Part shown: piece after piece, positions 1 through 7,454 of the stretch
Position numbering within the stretch: position 1 is the stretch's first letter
How the letters are laid out: each line of letters starts with the position of its first letter
Source: Betaproteobacteria bacterium
Lineage (GTDB): Bacteria > Pseudomonadota > Gammaproteobacteria > Burkholderiales > Ga0077523
Assembly (NCBI GenBank): GCA_025350245.1
Contig: JANXYG010000064.1
Location: 1-36,285, forward strand
DNA: 36,285 bases
Direction: 5' to 3'
The notes under the pieces: generated by a model
The model's database searches: none
Told to the model about the DNA's origin: nothing
Seen by the model: only the letters and a program-made list of their open reading frames with translations
Position numbers and translations under genes: made by a program

Positions 1-184
1 CCTTCCCCCTCCAGGGGGCGCAGCGTCCTCGGGGGACCCTGTGGGCGCTGCCCCTCCGCTTGATGGTGCCCTTCGTTCAGTACCCCAGGCTGCGCTGCGC
101 TTCGCCTTCCCCCTCCAGGGGGCGCAGCGTCCTCGGGGGACCCTGTGGGCGCTGCCCCTTCGCTTCGCAGGATCCCTTCGTTCG
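1..184. repeat. Tandem 104-bp GC-rich hairpin repeat, cut by window start
   Basis: The block beginning at 1 recurs at 105 with near identity (one C/T difference over about 60 bases), and similarity continues weakly to about 80 and 184, giving a period of 104 bp. Each copy contains a small inverted repeat (CCCCCT-CC-AGGGGG), so it would fold as a hairpin. Part of the unit (83-113) recurs in inverse orientation at about 15948-15981, so it belongs to a dispersed family. I see no open frame of interest here. The left copy is truncated by the window edge. The function is unknown; intergenic repeats of this look are common in Burkholderiales genomes. Confidence 0.8.
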
Positions 185-233
185 TGAGTGCTCTTCGTTT
201 GGCACCAAATCACGCCTGTCGAACAACAATGGG

Positions 234-446
234 CTAGCGAATACGTTGGAATGTGAACTCGTCCTCGATGGTGTCGCGGTAGCAACTCATGATCGATGGT
301 GCGGCCATCAGGCGCCGGTGCACTTCTGGCGACACGCTGGCGTATTCGAGGATCGAGCCATTCGAGAGTTCGATCTCGAGGCTCTGCCGCGAGGGGTCGT
401 AACCGATCGACCGTATCTGAGAGGAATTCACGCGCTTGCGCTCCAT
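234..446 (-). CDS. KTSC-domain small protein
   Basis: A 70-residue protein beginning MERKRVNSSQIRSIGYD. It matches the KTSC domain pattern: an N-terminal V-x-S-S-x-I-x-x-I-G-Y-D segment, a central L-E-I-E-L-x-N-G-x-x-x-E-Y strand pair, then V-x-x-x-x-x-x-x-L-x-x-A-x-S with a C-terminal aromatic/basic tail. The domain is named after a conserved lysyl-tRNA-synthetase-associated sequence and its role is unknown. The ATG at 446 is preferred over a longer upstream frame because GGAGG lies about 8 bases before it and the domain starts there. It stands alone between the repeat block and a 248-bp gap. The family call is fairly safe; no function can be inferred. Confidence 0.75.
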   Translation of the reverse strand: MERKRVNSSQIRSIGYDPSRQSLEIELSNGSILEYASVSPEVHRRLMAAPSIMSCYRDTIEDEFTFQRIR

Positions 447-694
447 CGACCGTAGCCTCCGAATGCGTGCGGCAACGCGGTGCCACCGGCGCGGGTGACC
501 GACAGCACGGAGCTTCGGCCGGCAACAGAAACAGCGCAGCCACGGTGAGCACCGGGAGCGCATCTTGAATCGGTTACTGCGTCGTTCTTGCAGTGAAGAA
601 CGATGACGATGACGACAACAAGGCCAAAGGCCCGCGGATCAGTGACTGGTATCCATCCCGGACGCAGAGCTGCCCGCAGGCATCTGGGAAGCTC
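447..694. other. Intergenic stretch without a recognisable gene
   Basis: This lies between the KTSC gene and the 3' end of the histone-like gene. The open frames here have no recognisable family features and look like shadows. I see no convincing hairpin followed by a T-run. Confidence 0.4.
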
Positions 695-1183
695 TTAGTT
701 CGGCCTACCCGCCACCGGGAAAGGCCAAGCCGCCGGAGCGGTCACGGGCTTCGGTACCACAGGGGCGCTTGCCGCGGGCGCAGCTGCAGGCTTCGCAGCG
801 GCCTTCTTCGGCGCAGCCTTCTTGGGAGCGGCGGCTTTCTTGGGAGCCACCGCTTTCTTGGCCACCGGCTTCTTGGCGGCGACTTTTTCGGCGGCCGGTT
901 TCTTGGCGGCTACCTTCTTCGCTACCGGCTTCTTGGCAACGACTTTCTTGGCCACCGGTTTCTTGGCAGCTACCTTCTTCGCGACCGGCTTCTTGGCGGC
1001 GACTTTTTCGGCGGCTGGTTTCTTGGCCGCCACCTTCTTCGCCGCCGGTTTCTTCGCAACGACCTTCTTGGCCGCCGGTTTCTTGGCAGCTACTTTTTTG
1101 GCGACGGGCTTCTTCGCCGCTACCACTTTCTTCTTGGCCGGGGCCTTCTTGGCCGCCGGAGCCTTCTTCTTCGCTACAGCCAT
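695..1183 (-). CDS. Histone H1-like Lys/Ala/Pro-rich DNA-binding protein
   Basis: A 162-residue, extremely basic, low-complexity protein. After a Lys/Ala-rich start, residues 21-110 are nine consecutive decapeptides of the form V-(A/V)-A-K-K-P-(A/V)-A-(K/E)-K. A looser A-P-K-K-A-A zone follows, then an uncharged Ala/Pro tail ending PVAGRPN. The only acidic residues in the array (E59 and E99) are exactly 40 residues apart, so a four-unit block has probably been duplicated. Proteins of this kind resemble the C-terminal tail of eukaryotic H1 and bind DNA non-specifically as nucleoid proteins. A strong Shine-Dalgarno (AGGAGGT, 7-base spacing) supports the ATG at 1183. It lies downstream of nrdB on the same strand, with a 368-bp gap that could hold its own promoter. 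Repeat number probably varies between strains. Confidence 0.85.
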   Translation of the reverse strand: MAVAKKKAPAAKKAPAKKKVVAAKKPVAKKVAAKKPAAKKVVAKKPAAKKVAAKKPAAEKVAAKKPVAKKVAAKKPVAKKVVAKKPVAKKVAAKKPAAEKVAAKKPVAKKAVAPKKAAAPKKAAPKKAAAKPAAAPAASAPVVPKPVTAPAAWPFPVAGRPN

Positions 1184-1551
1184 CTCAGTTACCTCCTGAT
1201 GAGAGTTGAACTACACATTCGTCCGCACACCGTTGATGCAATTGCCAATGCGCGAACGACTGCAAGGGCTCGACGACGCAAGAAACATGCTTGTTGCATC
1301 ATTGATCCCGAGCAGCCTGGTCGGCCGAGACCCGCCACTGGCGCGGGTTCCAGCACATGCAAGTACGACGCGAGGCAAGCGGAGAACGCGTCGGTTCCGG
1401 GCAAAGCCGGAAACAGCGTCGGGGCGCCGCTGGAATGACGGTACCGGAGACGCGGCGCGAAGAGTTCGCGCCGGCATTTTCGGTGAAAAAAGCAAGCTGC
1501 GGACTCAGTGGCCACGCCCCTCACCCTGGGTTGCGACAGCCGGCATCGGGT
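1184..1551. other. Intergenic region between nrdB and the histone-like gene
   Basis: A 368-bp stretch with no supported gene. It contains one perfect hairpin at 1454-1472 (8-bp stem GGCGCGAA/TTCGCGCC, GAG loop) about 80 bases past the nrdB stop. On the minus strand no T-run follows it, so it is not a classical terminator for nrdAB. The promoter of the histone-like gene is expected here, but I could not pick a convincing -35/-10 pair. Confidence 0.4.
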
Positions 1552-2691
1552 TCATTCCCAACTCAGCGTGCCTCCGACCTGATACTCGGTGACGCGGGTC
1601 TCGAAGAAGTTCTTCTCCTTCTTCAGGTCGATCATCTCGGCCATCCACGGAAACGGGTTGCTCGCGCCGGCGTAGAGCGGATCGAGCCCGATCTGCTGGC
1701 AGCGCCGGTTGGCCACGAACCGCAGATACTCCTTGAACATGGGCGCGTTCATGCCGAGCACGCCACGCGGCATGGTGTCTTCGGCATAGCGGTATTCGAG
1801 TTCGACGCCGCGCTGGACGAGCACACGGATCTCGTCGCGGAAGGCGGACGTCCACAGATGCGGATTTTCCATCTTGATCGTGTTCACGAGGTCGATGCCG
1901 AAGCTGCAGTGCATCGATTCGTCGCGCAGGATGTACTGGTACTGCTCCGCCGCGCCGGTCATCTTGTTCTGGCGGCCCAGCGCGAGGATCTGGACGAAGC
2001 CGACATAGAAGAACAGGCCTTCCATGATGCAGGAGAAGACAATCAGACTCTTCAGCAGTTTCTGGTCGTTCTCGGGCGTGCCGGTTCGGAACCCGGGATC
2101 GGTCAGGGTCTCGATGAACGGAATCAGGAACTGGTCTTTCTCGCGGATGCTGGAGACTTCGTGATACGCATTGAAGATCTCGCCTTCGTCCAGGCCGAGG
2201 CTCTCGACGATGTACTGGTAGGCGTGGGTGTGGATCGCTTCCTCGAACGCCTGCCGCAGGAGGTACTGGCGGCATTCGGGCGCCGTGATGTGCCGGTAGG
2301 TGCCGAGCACGATATTGTTCGCCGCCAGGCTGTCGGCCGTGACGAAGAATCCGAGATTGCGCTTCACCACCAGCCGCTCATCGTCGGTGAGGCCGCCAGG
2401 GGTCTTCCAGAGCGCGATGTCGCGGCTCATGTTGACCTCCTGGGGCATCCAGTGATTGGCGCAACCCGCCAGGTACTTCTCCCACGCCCATTTGTACTTG
2501 AACGGCACCAACTGGTTGAGGTCGGCGGTGCCATTGATGACCTGCTTGTCCTCCACGCGGACACGCCGCGCAACCGCATCCACCGTGCCCGCCATGTTGT
2601 GCGACGGGGCAAGCTCGGTCGGCAACGGCATGGCGCGGGGCGGTGCCAGGTTGCCCGGCGGCGGCGCGAAGGAATCCTCGAATTGCAGCAT
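1552..2691 (-). CDS. nrdB: Class Ia ribonucleotide reductase, beta (radical) subunit
   Basis: A 379-residue R2 protein that houses the diiron-tyrosyl radical and works with NrdA to make deoxyribonucleotides. By comparison with E. coli R2, the metal-ligand/radical segment is E151-A-I-H154-T-H-A-Y158: E151 and H154 correspond to E115 and H118, and Y158 to the radical Y122. D91 in MSRDIALW fits the first Asp ligand. The retained tyrosine supports a normal radical enzyme. It begins 59 bases after nrdA ends on the same strand, behind AAGGA, so the two are probably one operon. Length is usual for betaproteobacterial NrdB. Confidence 0.96.
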   Translation of the reverse strand: MLQFEDSFAPPPGNLAPPRAMPLPTELAPSHNMAGTVDAVARRVRVEDKQVINGTADLNQLVPFKYKWAWEKYLAGCANHWMPQEVNMSRDIALWKTPGGLTDDERLVVKRNLGFFVTADSLAANNIVLGTYRHITAPECRQYLLRQAFEEAIHTHAYQYIVESLGLDEGEIFNAYHEVSSIREKDQFLIPFIETLTDPGFRTGTPENDQKLLKSLIVFSCIMEGLFFYVGFVQILALGRQNKMTGAAEQYQYILRDESMHCSFGIDLVNTIKMENPHLWTSAFRDEIRVLVQRGVELEYRYAEDTMPRGVLGMNAPMFKEYLRFVANRRCQQIGLDPLYAGASNPFPWMAEMIDLKKEKNFFETRVTEYQVGGTLSWE

Positions 2692-2750
2692 GAACGCGTT
2701 GTCCTTGTTTTATGTGGTGGGTGGAAGGCGTCGCGAATTCGGCATCGCTG

Positions 2751-5594
2751 TCACTGGCACGCTTCGCAGCTGGGATCATCGATGGGGCACATCGTCGGCG
2801 CATCGGCGGCGATGCCGCCGCCGACGGGAACCTGGGTCAGCTCGCCGCCGGTGCCGGTGGACTTCTCGGCGCTCGCCGCTGCCAGCGTACGCAGGTAGTA
2901 GGTGGTCTTCAGGCCACGGCGCCATGCCAGCTTGTAGGTGTCATCGAGCTTCTTGCCCGAGGCCCCACCCATGTAGATGTTGAGCGACTGCGCCTGGTCG
3001 ATCCATTTCTGGCGGCGCGAACCTGCCTCGACCAGCCACGCGGGATCGATCTCGAATGCGGTGACGTAAAGCGCGCGAATCTCCGCGGGTACCCGGTCGA
3101 TCCGCGCCAGGCTGCCGTCGAAATACTTCAGATCGGCGATCATCACCTCGTCCCACAGGTTGAGCTGCTTGAGATCGCGCACCAGGTATTCGTTGGTAAT
3201 CGTGAACTCGCCCGACAGGTTGGATTTGACGTACAGGTTCTGGTAGTTGGGTTCGATCGAGGCCGAGACGCCGACGATGTTGGCGATGGTTGCCGTGGGC
3301 GCGATGGCCACGCAGTTGGAGTTGCGCATGCCGTGGCGCTTGATCCGGGTCCGCAGGGCATCCCAATCCAGGGTCATGGAATTGTCGACCTCGACATAGC
3401 CGCCGCGCTGCTCCGCCAGCAACTGCAGCGTGTCGGGCGGCAGGATGCCCTTCGACCAGAGCGACCCGTCGAAAGTCGAATAGCGGCCTCTTTCCTCGGC
3501 CAGTTCGGTCGATGCCCAGTAGGCGTAGTAGGCCACCGCCTCCATCGAGCGATCGGCAAACTCGACCGCTTCGGCCGACGCGTAGGACGTGCGCATCTCA
3601 TGCAGGCAATCCTGGAACCCCATGATCCCGAGCCCGACCGGCCGATGCTTCAGATTGGCATTGCGGGCCTTGTTGACCGCGTAGTAGTTGATGTCGATCA
3701 CGTTGTCGAGCATGCGCATGGCCGTGGAAACGGTGCCGCGCAGCTTCTCGAGGTCGAGCCTGCCGCCGACCATGTGGGCGAGCAGGTTCACCGATCCGAG
3801 GTTGCAGACGGCAATCTCGGTATCGGAGGTGTTCAGCGTAATCTCGGTGCACAGATTGGAGCTGTGCACGACGCCGACGTGCTGCTGCGGCGACCGGATG
3901 TTGCAGGGATCCTTGAACGTGATCCAGGGGTGCCCGGTCTCGAACAGCATCTGCAGCATGCGGCGCCAGTGCTGTACCGCCGAGACCTTCTTGAACAGCT
4001 CGACCTGGCCGCTTGCCACCTTCGCCTCGTAGCCTTCATAGGCTTCCTGGAACGCCTTGCCATACTTGTCGTGCAGATCGGGCACATCGGCTGGCGAGAA
4101 CAACGTCCATTCGCCGTTCTCCATCACCCGCTTCATGAACAGATCGGGCACCCAGTTGGCGGTGTTCATGTCGTGCGTGCGCCGACGGTCGTCGCCGGTG
4201 TTCTTGCGCAGTTCGAAGAACTCTTCGCTGTCGAGGTGCCAGGTTTCAAGGTAGGCGCACACCGCCCCCTTGCGTTTGCCGCCCTGGTTCACCGCCACCG
4301 CGGTGTCGTTCACCACCTTGAGGAACGGCACCACCCCCTGCGACCGGCCGTTGGTACCCTTGATATGGCTGCCCAGCGCCCGGACCGGTGTCCAGTCGTT
4401 GCCCAGGCCCCCCGCGAACTTGGACAGCAGCGCGTTTTCCTTGATGGCTTCGTAGATCCCCTCGAGGTCGTCGGCCACGGTGGTCAGATAGCAGCTCGAC
4501 AACTGCGGCCGGCGGGTACCGGCGTTGAACAGCGTCGGCGTCGAGCTCATGAAATCGAAGCTCGACAGGACGTTGTAGAACTCGATGGCGCGGGCTTCGC
4601 GCTCGACCTCATTGAGTGCCAGTCCCATCGCGATGCGCATGAAGAATACCTGCGGCAGCTCGATCCGACGATCGCGGATGTGCAGGAAGTAACGGTCATA
4701 GAGCGTCTGCAGGCCGAGATAGCCGAACCCGAGATCGCGGCCGGCATCCAGCGCCGCAGCCAGCGCGACCAGGTCGAACGTCGCGAGGCGCTCGTCGAGC
4801 AGTTCGGCGGCGATGCCTTGTTTGATGAACTGCGGGAAATACTCGGCGTACCGCTGCGGCATTTCGGCCGGCGATGCGTCGCTGCCCAGCACTTCGTGGC
4901 GGATGATCTCCAGCAGCAGGCGCGCGGTCACCTGGCTGTAGGCGGGGTCCTTCTCGATCAGGGCGCGGGCAGCAAGCACCGACCCTTTGCGCACTTCATC
5001 CATCGGCACGCCTTCGTAGATGTCCTTCAGGACCCCTCGCAGGATCTGCCCGGGTTCGACGCCCGGACCAAGGCCCCTGCAGGCATCCTCGATGCGGCCT
5101 GCGAGCCGCGCGACATCGAGCGGCCGGGTGATGCCGTTCTCGACCACATTGACCACCGCCGGCTCGGCCGCGATCTGCGCCTCCTTCTGCCGGGCCCGCT
5201 CGCGCGAACGCTGCTCGCGGTAGAGCACATAGGACCGCGCGACATCATGCTCGCCCGAACGCATCAGGGCGAGTTCGACCTGATCCTGGATGTCTTCGAT
5301 GTGAACGGTGCCGCCGCCGGGCTGACGCCGGATCAGCGCGGCGACCGCGTGCTCGGTGAGTGCCGCGACGAGTTCACGCACCCGGGCTGATGCCGCGCCC
5401 TGACCGCCGTTGACCGCGATGAATGCCTTGGTGACCGCAACCGTGATCTTCGACGGCTCGAACCCCACGACCGCGCCATTGCGACGGATGACCTTGTAGT
5501 CGGCGAAACGGGGATCGCGCGCCGATACCGCTTCGCGAACCGGCATCGTCGGGGGAAGGGGCGAGCCAGCGCTGGTCTCGATGATAACTTGCAT
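2751..5594 (-). CDS. nrdA: Class Ia ribonucleotide reductase, alpha (catalytic) subunit
   Basis: A 947-residue catalytic subunit that reduces ribonucleoside diphosphates. Residues about 34-125 form an ATP-cone (YKVIRRNGAVVGFEPSKI...). A second, more diverged cone-like segment follows at about 146-230 (RLAGRIEDACRGLG...EKDPAY), explaining why it is much longer than E. coli NrdA. Duplicated cones are known from Pseudomonas-type enzymes. Active-site residues are in place: C368 (SSCYL), N580-L-C582-T-E584, C597 (CNLGSVNL), and a C-terminal redox pair in DDPSCEACQ. The start at 5594 has AAGGAG 5 bases upstream. It is first in the nrdAB operon, and the upstream region carries candidate NrdR boxes. 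Two ATP-cones suggest allosteric control of overall activity by ATP/dATP. Confidence 0.97.
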   Translation of the reverse strand: MQVIIETSAGSPLPPTMPVREAVSARDPRFADYKVIRRNGAVVGFEPSKITVAVTKAFIAVNGGQGAASARVRELVAALTEHAVAALIRRQPGGGTVHIEDIQDQVELALMRSGEHDVARSYVLYREQRSRERARQKEAQIAAEPAVVNVVENGITRPLDVARLAGRIEDACRGLGPGVEPGQILRGVLKDIYEGVPMDEVRKGSVLAARALIEKDPAYSQVTARLLLEIIRHEVLGSDASPAEMPQRYAEYFPQFIKQGIAAELLDERLATFDLVALAAALDAGRDLGFGYLGLQTLYDRYFLHIRDRRIELPQVFFMRIAMGLALNEVEREARAIEFYNVLSSFDFMSSTPTLFNAGTRRPQLSSCYLTTVADDLEGIYEAIKENALLSKFAGGLGNDWTPVRALGSHIKGTNGRSQGVVPFLKVVNDTAVAVNQGGKRKGAVCAYLETWHLDSEEFFELRKNTGDDRRRTHDMNTANWVPDLFMKRVMENGEWTLFSPADVPDLHDKYGKAFQEAYEGYEAKVASGQVELFKKVSAVQHWRRMLQMLFETGHPWITFKDPCNIRSPQQHVGVVHSSNLCTEITLNTSDTEIAVCNLGSVNLLAHMVGGRLDLEKLRGTVSTAMRMLDNVIDINYYAVNKARNANLKHRPVGLGIMGFQDCLHEMRTSYASAEAVEFADRSMEAVAYYAYWASTELAEERGRYSTFDGSLWSKGILPPDTLQLLAEQRGGYVEVDNSMTLDWDALRTRIKRHGMRNSNCVAIAPTATIANIVGVSASIEPNYQNLYVKSNLSGEFTITNEYLVRDLKQLNLWDEVMIADLKYFDGSLARIDRVPAEIRALYVTAFEIDPAWLVEAGSRRQKWIDQAQSLNIYMGGASGKKLDDTYKLAWRRGLKTTYYLRTLAAASAEKSTGTGGELTQVPVGGGIAADAPTMCPIDDPSCEACQ

Positions 5595-5717
5595 TCGATC
5601 TCCTTGAGTCTTGTTCTTGGTCCGGAACCGGCATCCGGCCAGGTACCGGATTTGACGATGGCCACGATGCCGACGACGACGCCGGTCACCGGGCCCAGCG
5701 ATTTTGACGACAGCAAA

Positions 5718-5733
5718 CCACTATATCTAGTGT
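5718..5733. promoter_or_regulatory. Candidate NrdR box 1
   Basis: The 16-mer CCACTATATCTAGTGT closely follows the published NrdR-box consensus acaCwAtATaTwGtgt. NrdR is the ATP-cone repressor of ribonucleotide reductase genes. The site lies about 125 bases before the nrdA start. Confidence 0.7.
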
Positions 5734-5768
5734 AATTATCATCGGCCAGCACCATCGCTTGGTACTGA

Positions 5769-5784
5769 ACACAACATGTTGTGT
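5769..5784. promoter_or_regulatory. Candidate NrdR box 2 (perfect palindrome)
   Basis: ACACAACATGTTGTGT is a perfect 16-bp palindrome fitting the NrdR-box frame ACAC...GTGT. Its centre is 51 bp from box 1, roughly five helical turns, and 32 bp from the weaker box 3. Confidence 0.72.
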
Positions 5785-5800
5785 GGCAAACGAACGCGAA

Positions 5801-5816
5801 GTACAAATTCTAGTAG
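5801..5816. promoter_or_regulatory. Weak candidate NrdR box 3
   Basis: GTACAAATTCTAGTAG matches 9 of 16 consensus positions, including the core C-w-A ... T-w-G-t. Its centre is exactly 32 bp from that of box 2, the roughly three-turn spacing typical of paired NrdR boxes. On sequence alone it would not be convincing; the spacing is the main argument. Confidence 0.4.
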
Positions 5817-5958
5817 CGCATGATGGAGTGTCAAGAAGTTTATGCTCCGACTCGATTTGTCGGCGCCGCGCGATGCCCGCGAAAGGGTGTCGGCGCGATG
5901 CTTCAGCGGCGCCACGAGCTGCACCGCGATCGCGCCTTGGCGAACTTCGTCGCGGCAA

Positions 5959-6870
5959 CTACGACGCGGCGCCGGAAAACAACCCGGCGGCGATCCGTAC
6001 TGTCGCGACATGGATCGCGACACTGTCGGCGATCTGTCGCGCATACCCGCCCGCCATGGTGATCGCGACCGGAATGCCAGCATGGCGCAAGGTCTCGAGC
6101 ACGAACCGGTCGCGCGCCTCCAGCCCGGGCATGGTGAGGCTCAGGCGCCCGAGGCGGTCGTCGACGTATGGATCGGCCCCGGCCAGGTAGATCGCGAGAT
6201 CGGGCTGGCTCGCCGACAGCGAGTAACACACGCCCTGCTCGAGCGCGGTCAGGTAGGCATCGTCGCCGGTGCCGTCGGGCAGTTCGATGTCGAGGTCGCT
6301 CACCTCCTTGGCGAAGGGAAAGTTGTTGGCCCCGTGGATCGAGAACGTGAACACGGTCGGATCGCCGGCCACGATGGCCGCCGTGCCATTGCCCTGATGA
6401 ACGTCGCAATCGAGCACGACCACCCGCGCCACCCGCCCCTCGGCCTGCAGCGCCCTCGCCGCGATCACGGCATCGTTGAAAACGCAGTAACCCTCGCCAT
6501 GATTGCGGAAGGCGTGATGTGTTCCGCCGGCGAGATTCACGCCGACGCCGCGCTCGAGCGCGGCCCTGCCGGCCTGAAGCGTGGCACCGCTCGACCGCCG
6601 CGAACGCTCGACCATCGCGGGACTCCAGGGCAGGCCGATGCGCCGCACTTCGGCTGCCGACAGCGTGCCGTTCAACACCCGATCGACATAGGCGCGATCA
6701 TGGGCGCGCAGCAACTCGGCCTCGGTCGCCGCCGCCGGGACCTGGAGCGGGTCGTCACCGTTGAGGCGGGCCGCGACCACGGCCTCGCGCAGCGCCGCGT
6801 ACTTGGTCATCGGAAACCGGTGCCCAGGCGGCAGCGGCAGGACGTACTGATCCGTATGGAAGATGTCCAC
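5959..6870 (-). CDS. Histone deacetylase-family (acetylpolyamine amidohydrolase-like) hydrolase
   Basis: A 303-residue single-domain zinc hydrolase of the arginase/deacetylase fold. Visible motifs are GGTHHA (tandem catalytic histidines H118/H119), DCDVHQGNGT (metal ligands D156 and H158), AGADPYVDD (third ligand D233) and MAGGYA (catalytic tyrosine loop). All residues needed for zinc deacetylase activity are present. Bacterial members remove acetyl groups from polyamines, other small molecules or proteins; the substrate here cannot be told from sequence. The N-terminus (MDIFHTDQYVLPLPPGHRFP) is typical of the family, so the ATG at 6870 is probably right. It follows ampD by 15 bases on the same strand and may be co-transcribed with pilSR-ampD. 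Confidence 0.9.
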   Translation of the reverse strand: MDIFHTDQYVLPLPPGHRFPMTKYAALREAVVAARLNGDDPLQVPAAATEAELLRAHDRAYVDRVLNGTLSAAEVRRIGLPWSPAMVERSRRSSGATLQAGRAALERGVGVNLAGGTHHAFRNHGEGYCVFNDAVIAARALQAEGRVARVVVLDCDVHQGNGTAAIVAGDPTVFTFSIHGANNFPFAKEVSDLDIELPDGTGDDAYLTALEQGVCYSLSASQPDLAIYLAGADPYVDDRLGRLSLTMPGLEARDRFVLETLRHAGIPVAITMAGGYARQIADSVAIHVATVRIAAGLFSGAAS

Positions 6871-6885
6871 CCAGGTGGTGTGTCG

Positions 6886-7446
6886 CTATCCCGCGGGTTG
6901 CAGTGAAGCGCGGTAGCGGCCCCAGTCGAAGTGCGGGCCGGGGTCGGTCTTGCGCCCTGGAGCGATATCCGAATGACCGACGATATCGACGATCGGATAG
7001 ACCTGTTGCAGCGCGACCGTCAGGGCAACGAGGGTGCGGTACTGCGGATCGGCGAACGGCTCGTCGTCGGTTCCCTCGAGCTCGACGCCGATCGAGTAGT
7101 CGTTGCAGCGGACGCGCCCGCGCCAGACCGACTCGCCGGCATGCCAGGCCCGATGGCCGCAGTCCACGAACTGCACCAGTTTGCCGTCACGCCGCACCAG
7201 AAAATGCGCCGACACCCGCACGCCCGCGAGACCGGCGAACCAGGGGTGCGCCGCGGTATCGAGCCGCCCCGAAAACAGGTCGATGATCGCCGGGCCGCCG
7301 AATTCGCCCGGCGGCAGGCTGATGTTGTGGATCACCAGCAGATCGATGACGGTATCGGGCGGGCGCTCGTCGTGGTGGGGTGACGGGGCGCGCACCGCGC
7401 CGCGGACGAAGCCGGCCGGATCGACGGCGAACAGCGGCGGCGGCAT
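6886..7446 (-). CDS. ampD: 1,6-anhydro-N-acetylmuramyl-L-alanine amidase
   Basis: A 186-residue cytoplasmic amidase that cleaves the bond between 1,6-anhydro-MurNAc and the stem peptide during cell-wall recycling. This indirectly tunes AmpR-dependent beta-lactamase induction where AmpR is present. Zinc ligands expected for AmpD are seen: H40 in VIHNISLPPGEFGG, and H158 and D168 in GHSDIAPGRKTDPGP. The frame stays open far upstream, but the ATG at 7446 (MPPPLFAVDP) gives the normal length and falls just after the pilR stop (8-base gap). No strong Shine-Dalgarno precedes it, so translation may be coupled to pilR. The pilS-pilR-ampD order is recurrent in betaproteobacteria. Confidence 0.95.
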   Translation of the reverse strand: MPPPLFAVDPAGFVRGAVRAPSPHHDERPPDTVIDLLVIHNISLPPGEFGGPAIIDLFSGRLDTAAHPWFAGLAGVRVSAHFLVRRDGKLVQFVDCGHRAWHAGESVWRGRVRCNDYSIGVELEGTDDEPFADPQYRTLVALTVALQQVYPIVDIVGHSDIAPGRKTDPGPHFDWGRYRASLQPAG

Positions 7447-7454
7447 CGTGGTTG

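Larger units (their letters stand above)
5595..5958. other. nrdAB upstream regulatory region
   Basis: A 364-bp gap between the HDAC-family gene and nrdA, both on the minus strand. The part next to nrdA is GC-rich and featureless. The centre (about 5715-5817) is AT-rich and holds three NrdR-box-like palindromes listed separately. I did not find a confident -35/-10 pair; a minus-strand GATAAT at 5736-5741 and TATAGT at 5720-5725 are possible -10 elements but lack good -35 partners. Confidence 0.6.

Noticed and set aside
593-1438. Plus-strand frame with Gly/Leu/Phe repeats (RFLGxxLLxx)
   Set aside because: It is the antisense reading of the histone-like Lys/Ala repeats; the minus strand has a strong Shine-Dalgarno and a known family.
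1454-1472. Hairpin as a terminator of nrdAB
   Set aside because: The stem is good, but no T-run follows on the minus strand; kept only as a note within the intergenic entry.
2712-5390. Long plus-strand open frame of 892 codons opposite nrdA
   Set aside because: It is the complementary shadow of nrdA in GC-rich DNA; composition (runs of H, V, L, Q, R) fits no protein family, and nrdA has every motif.
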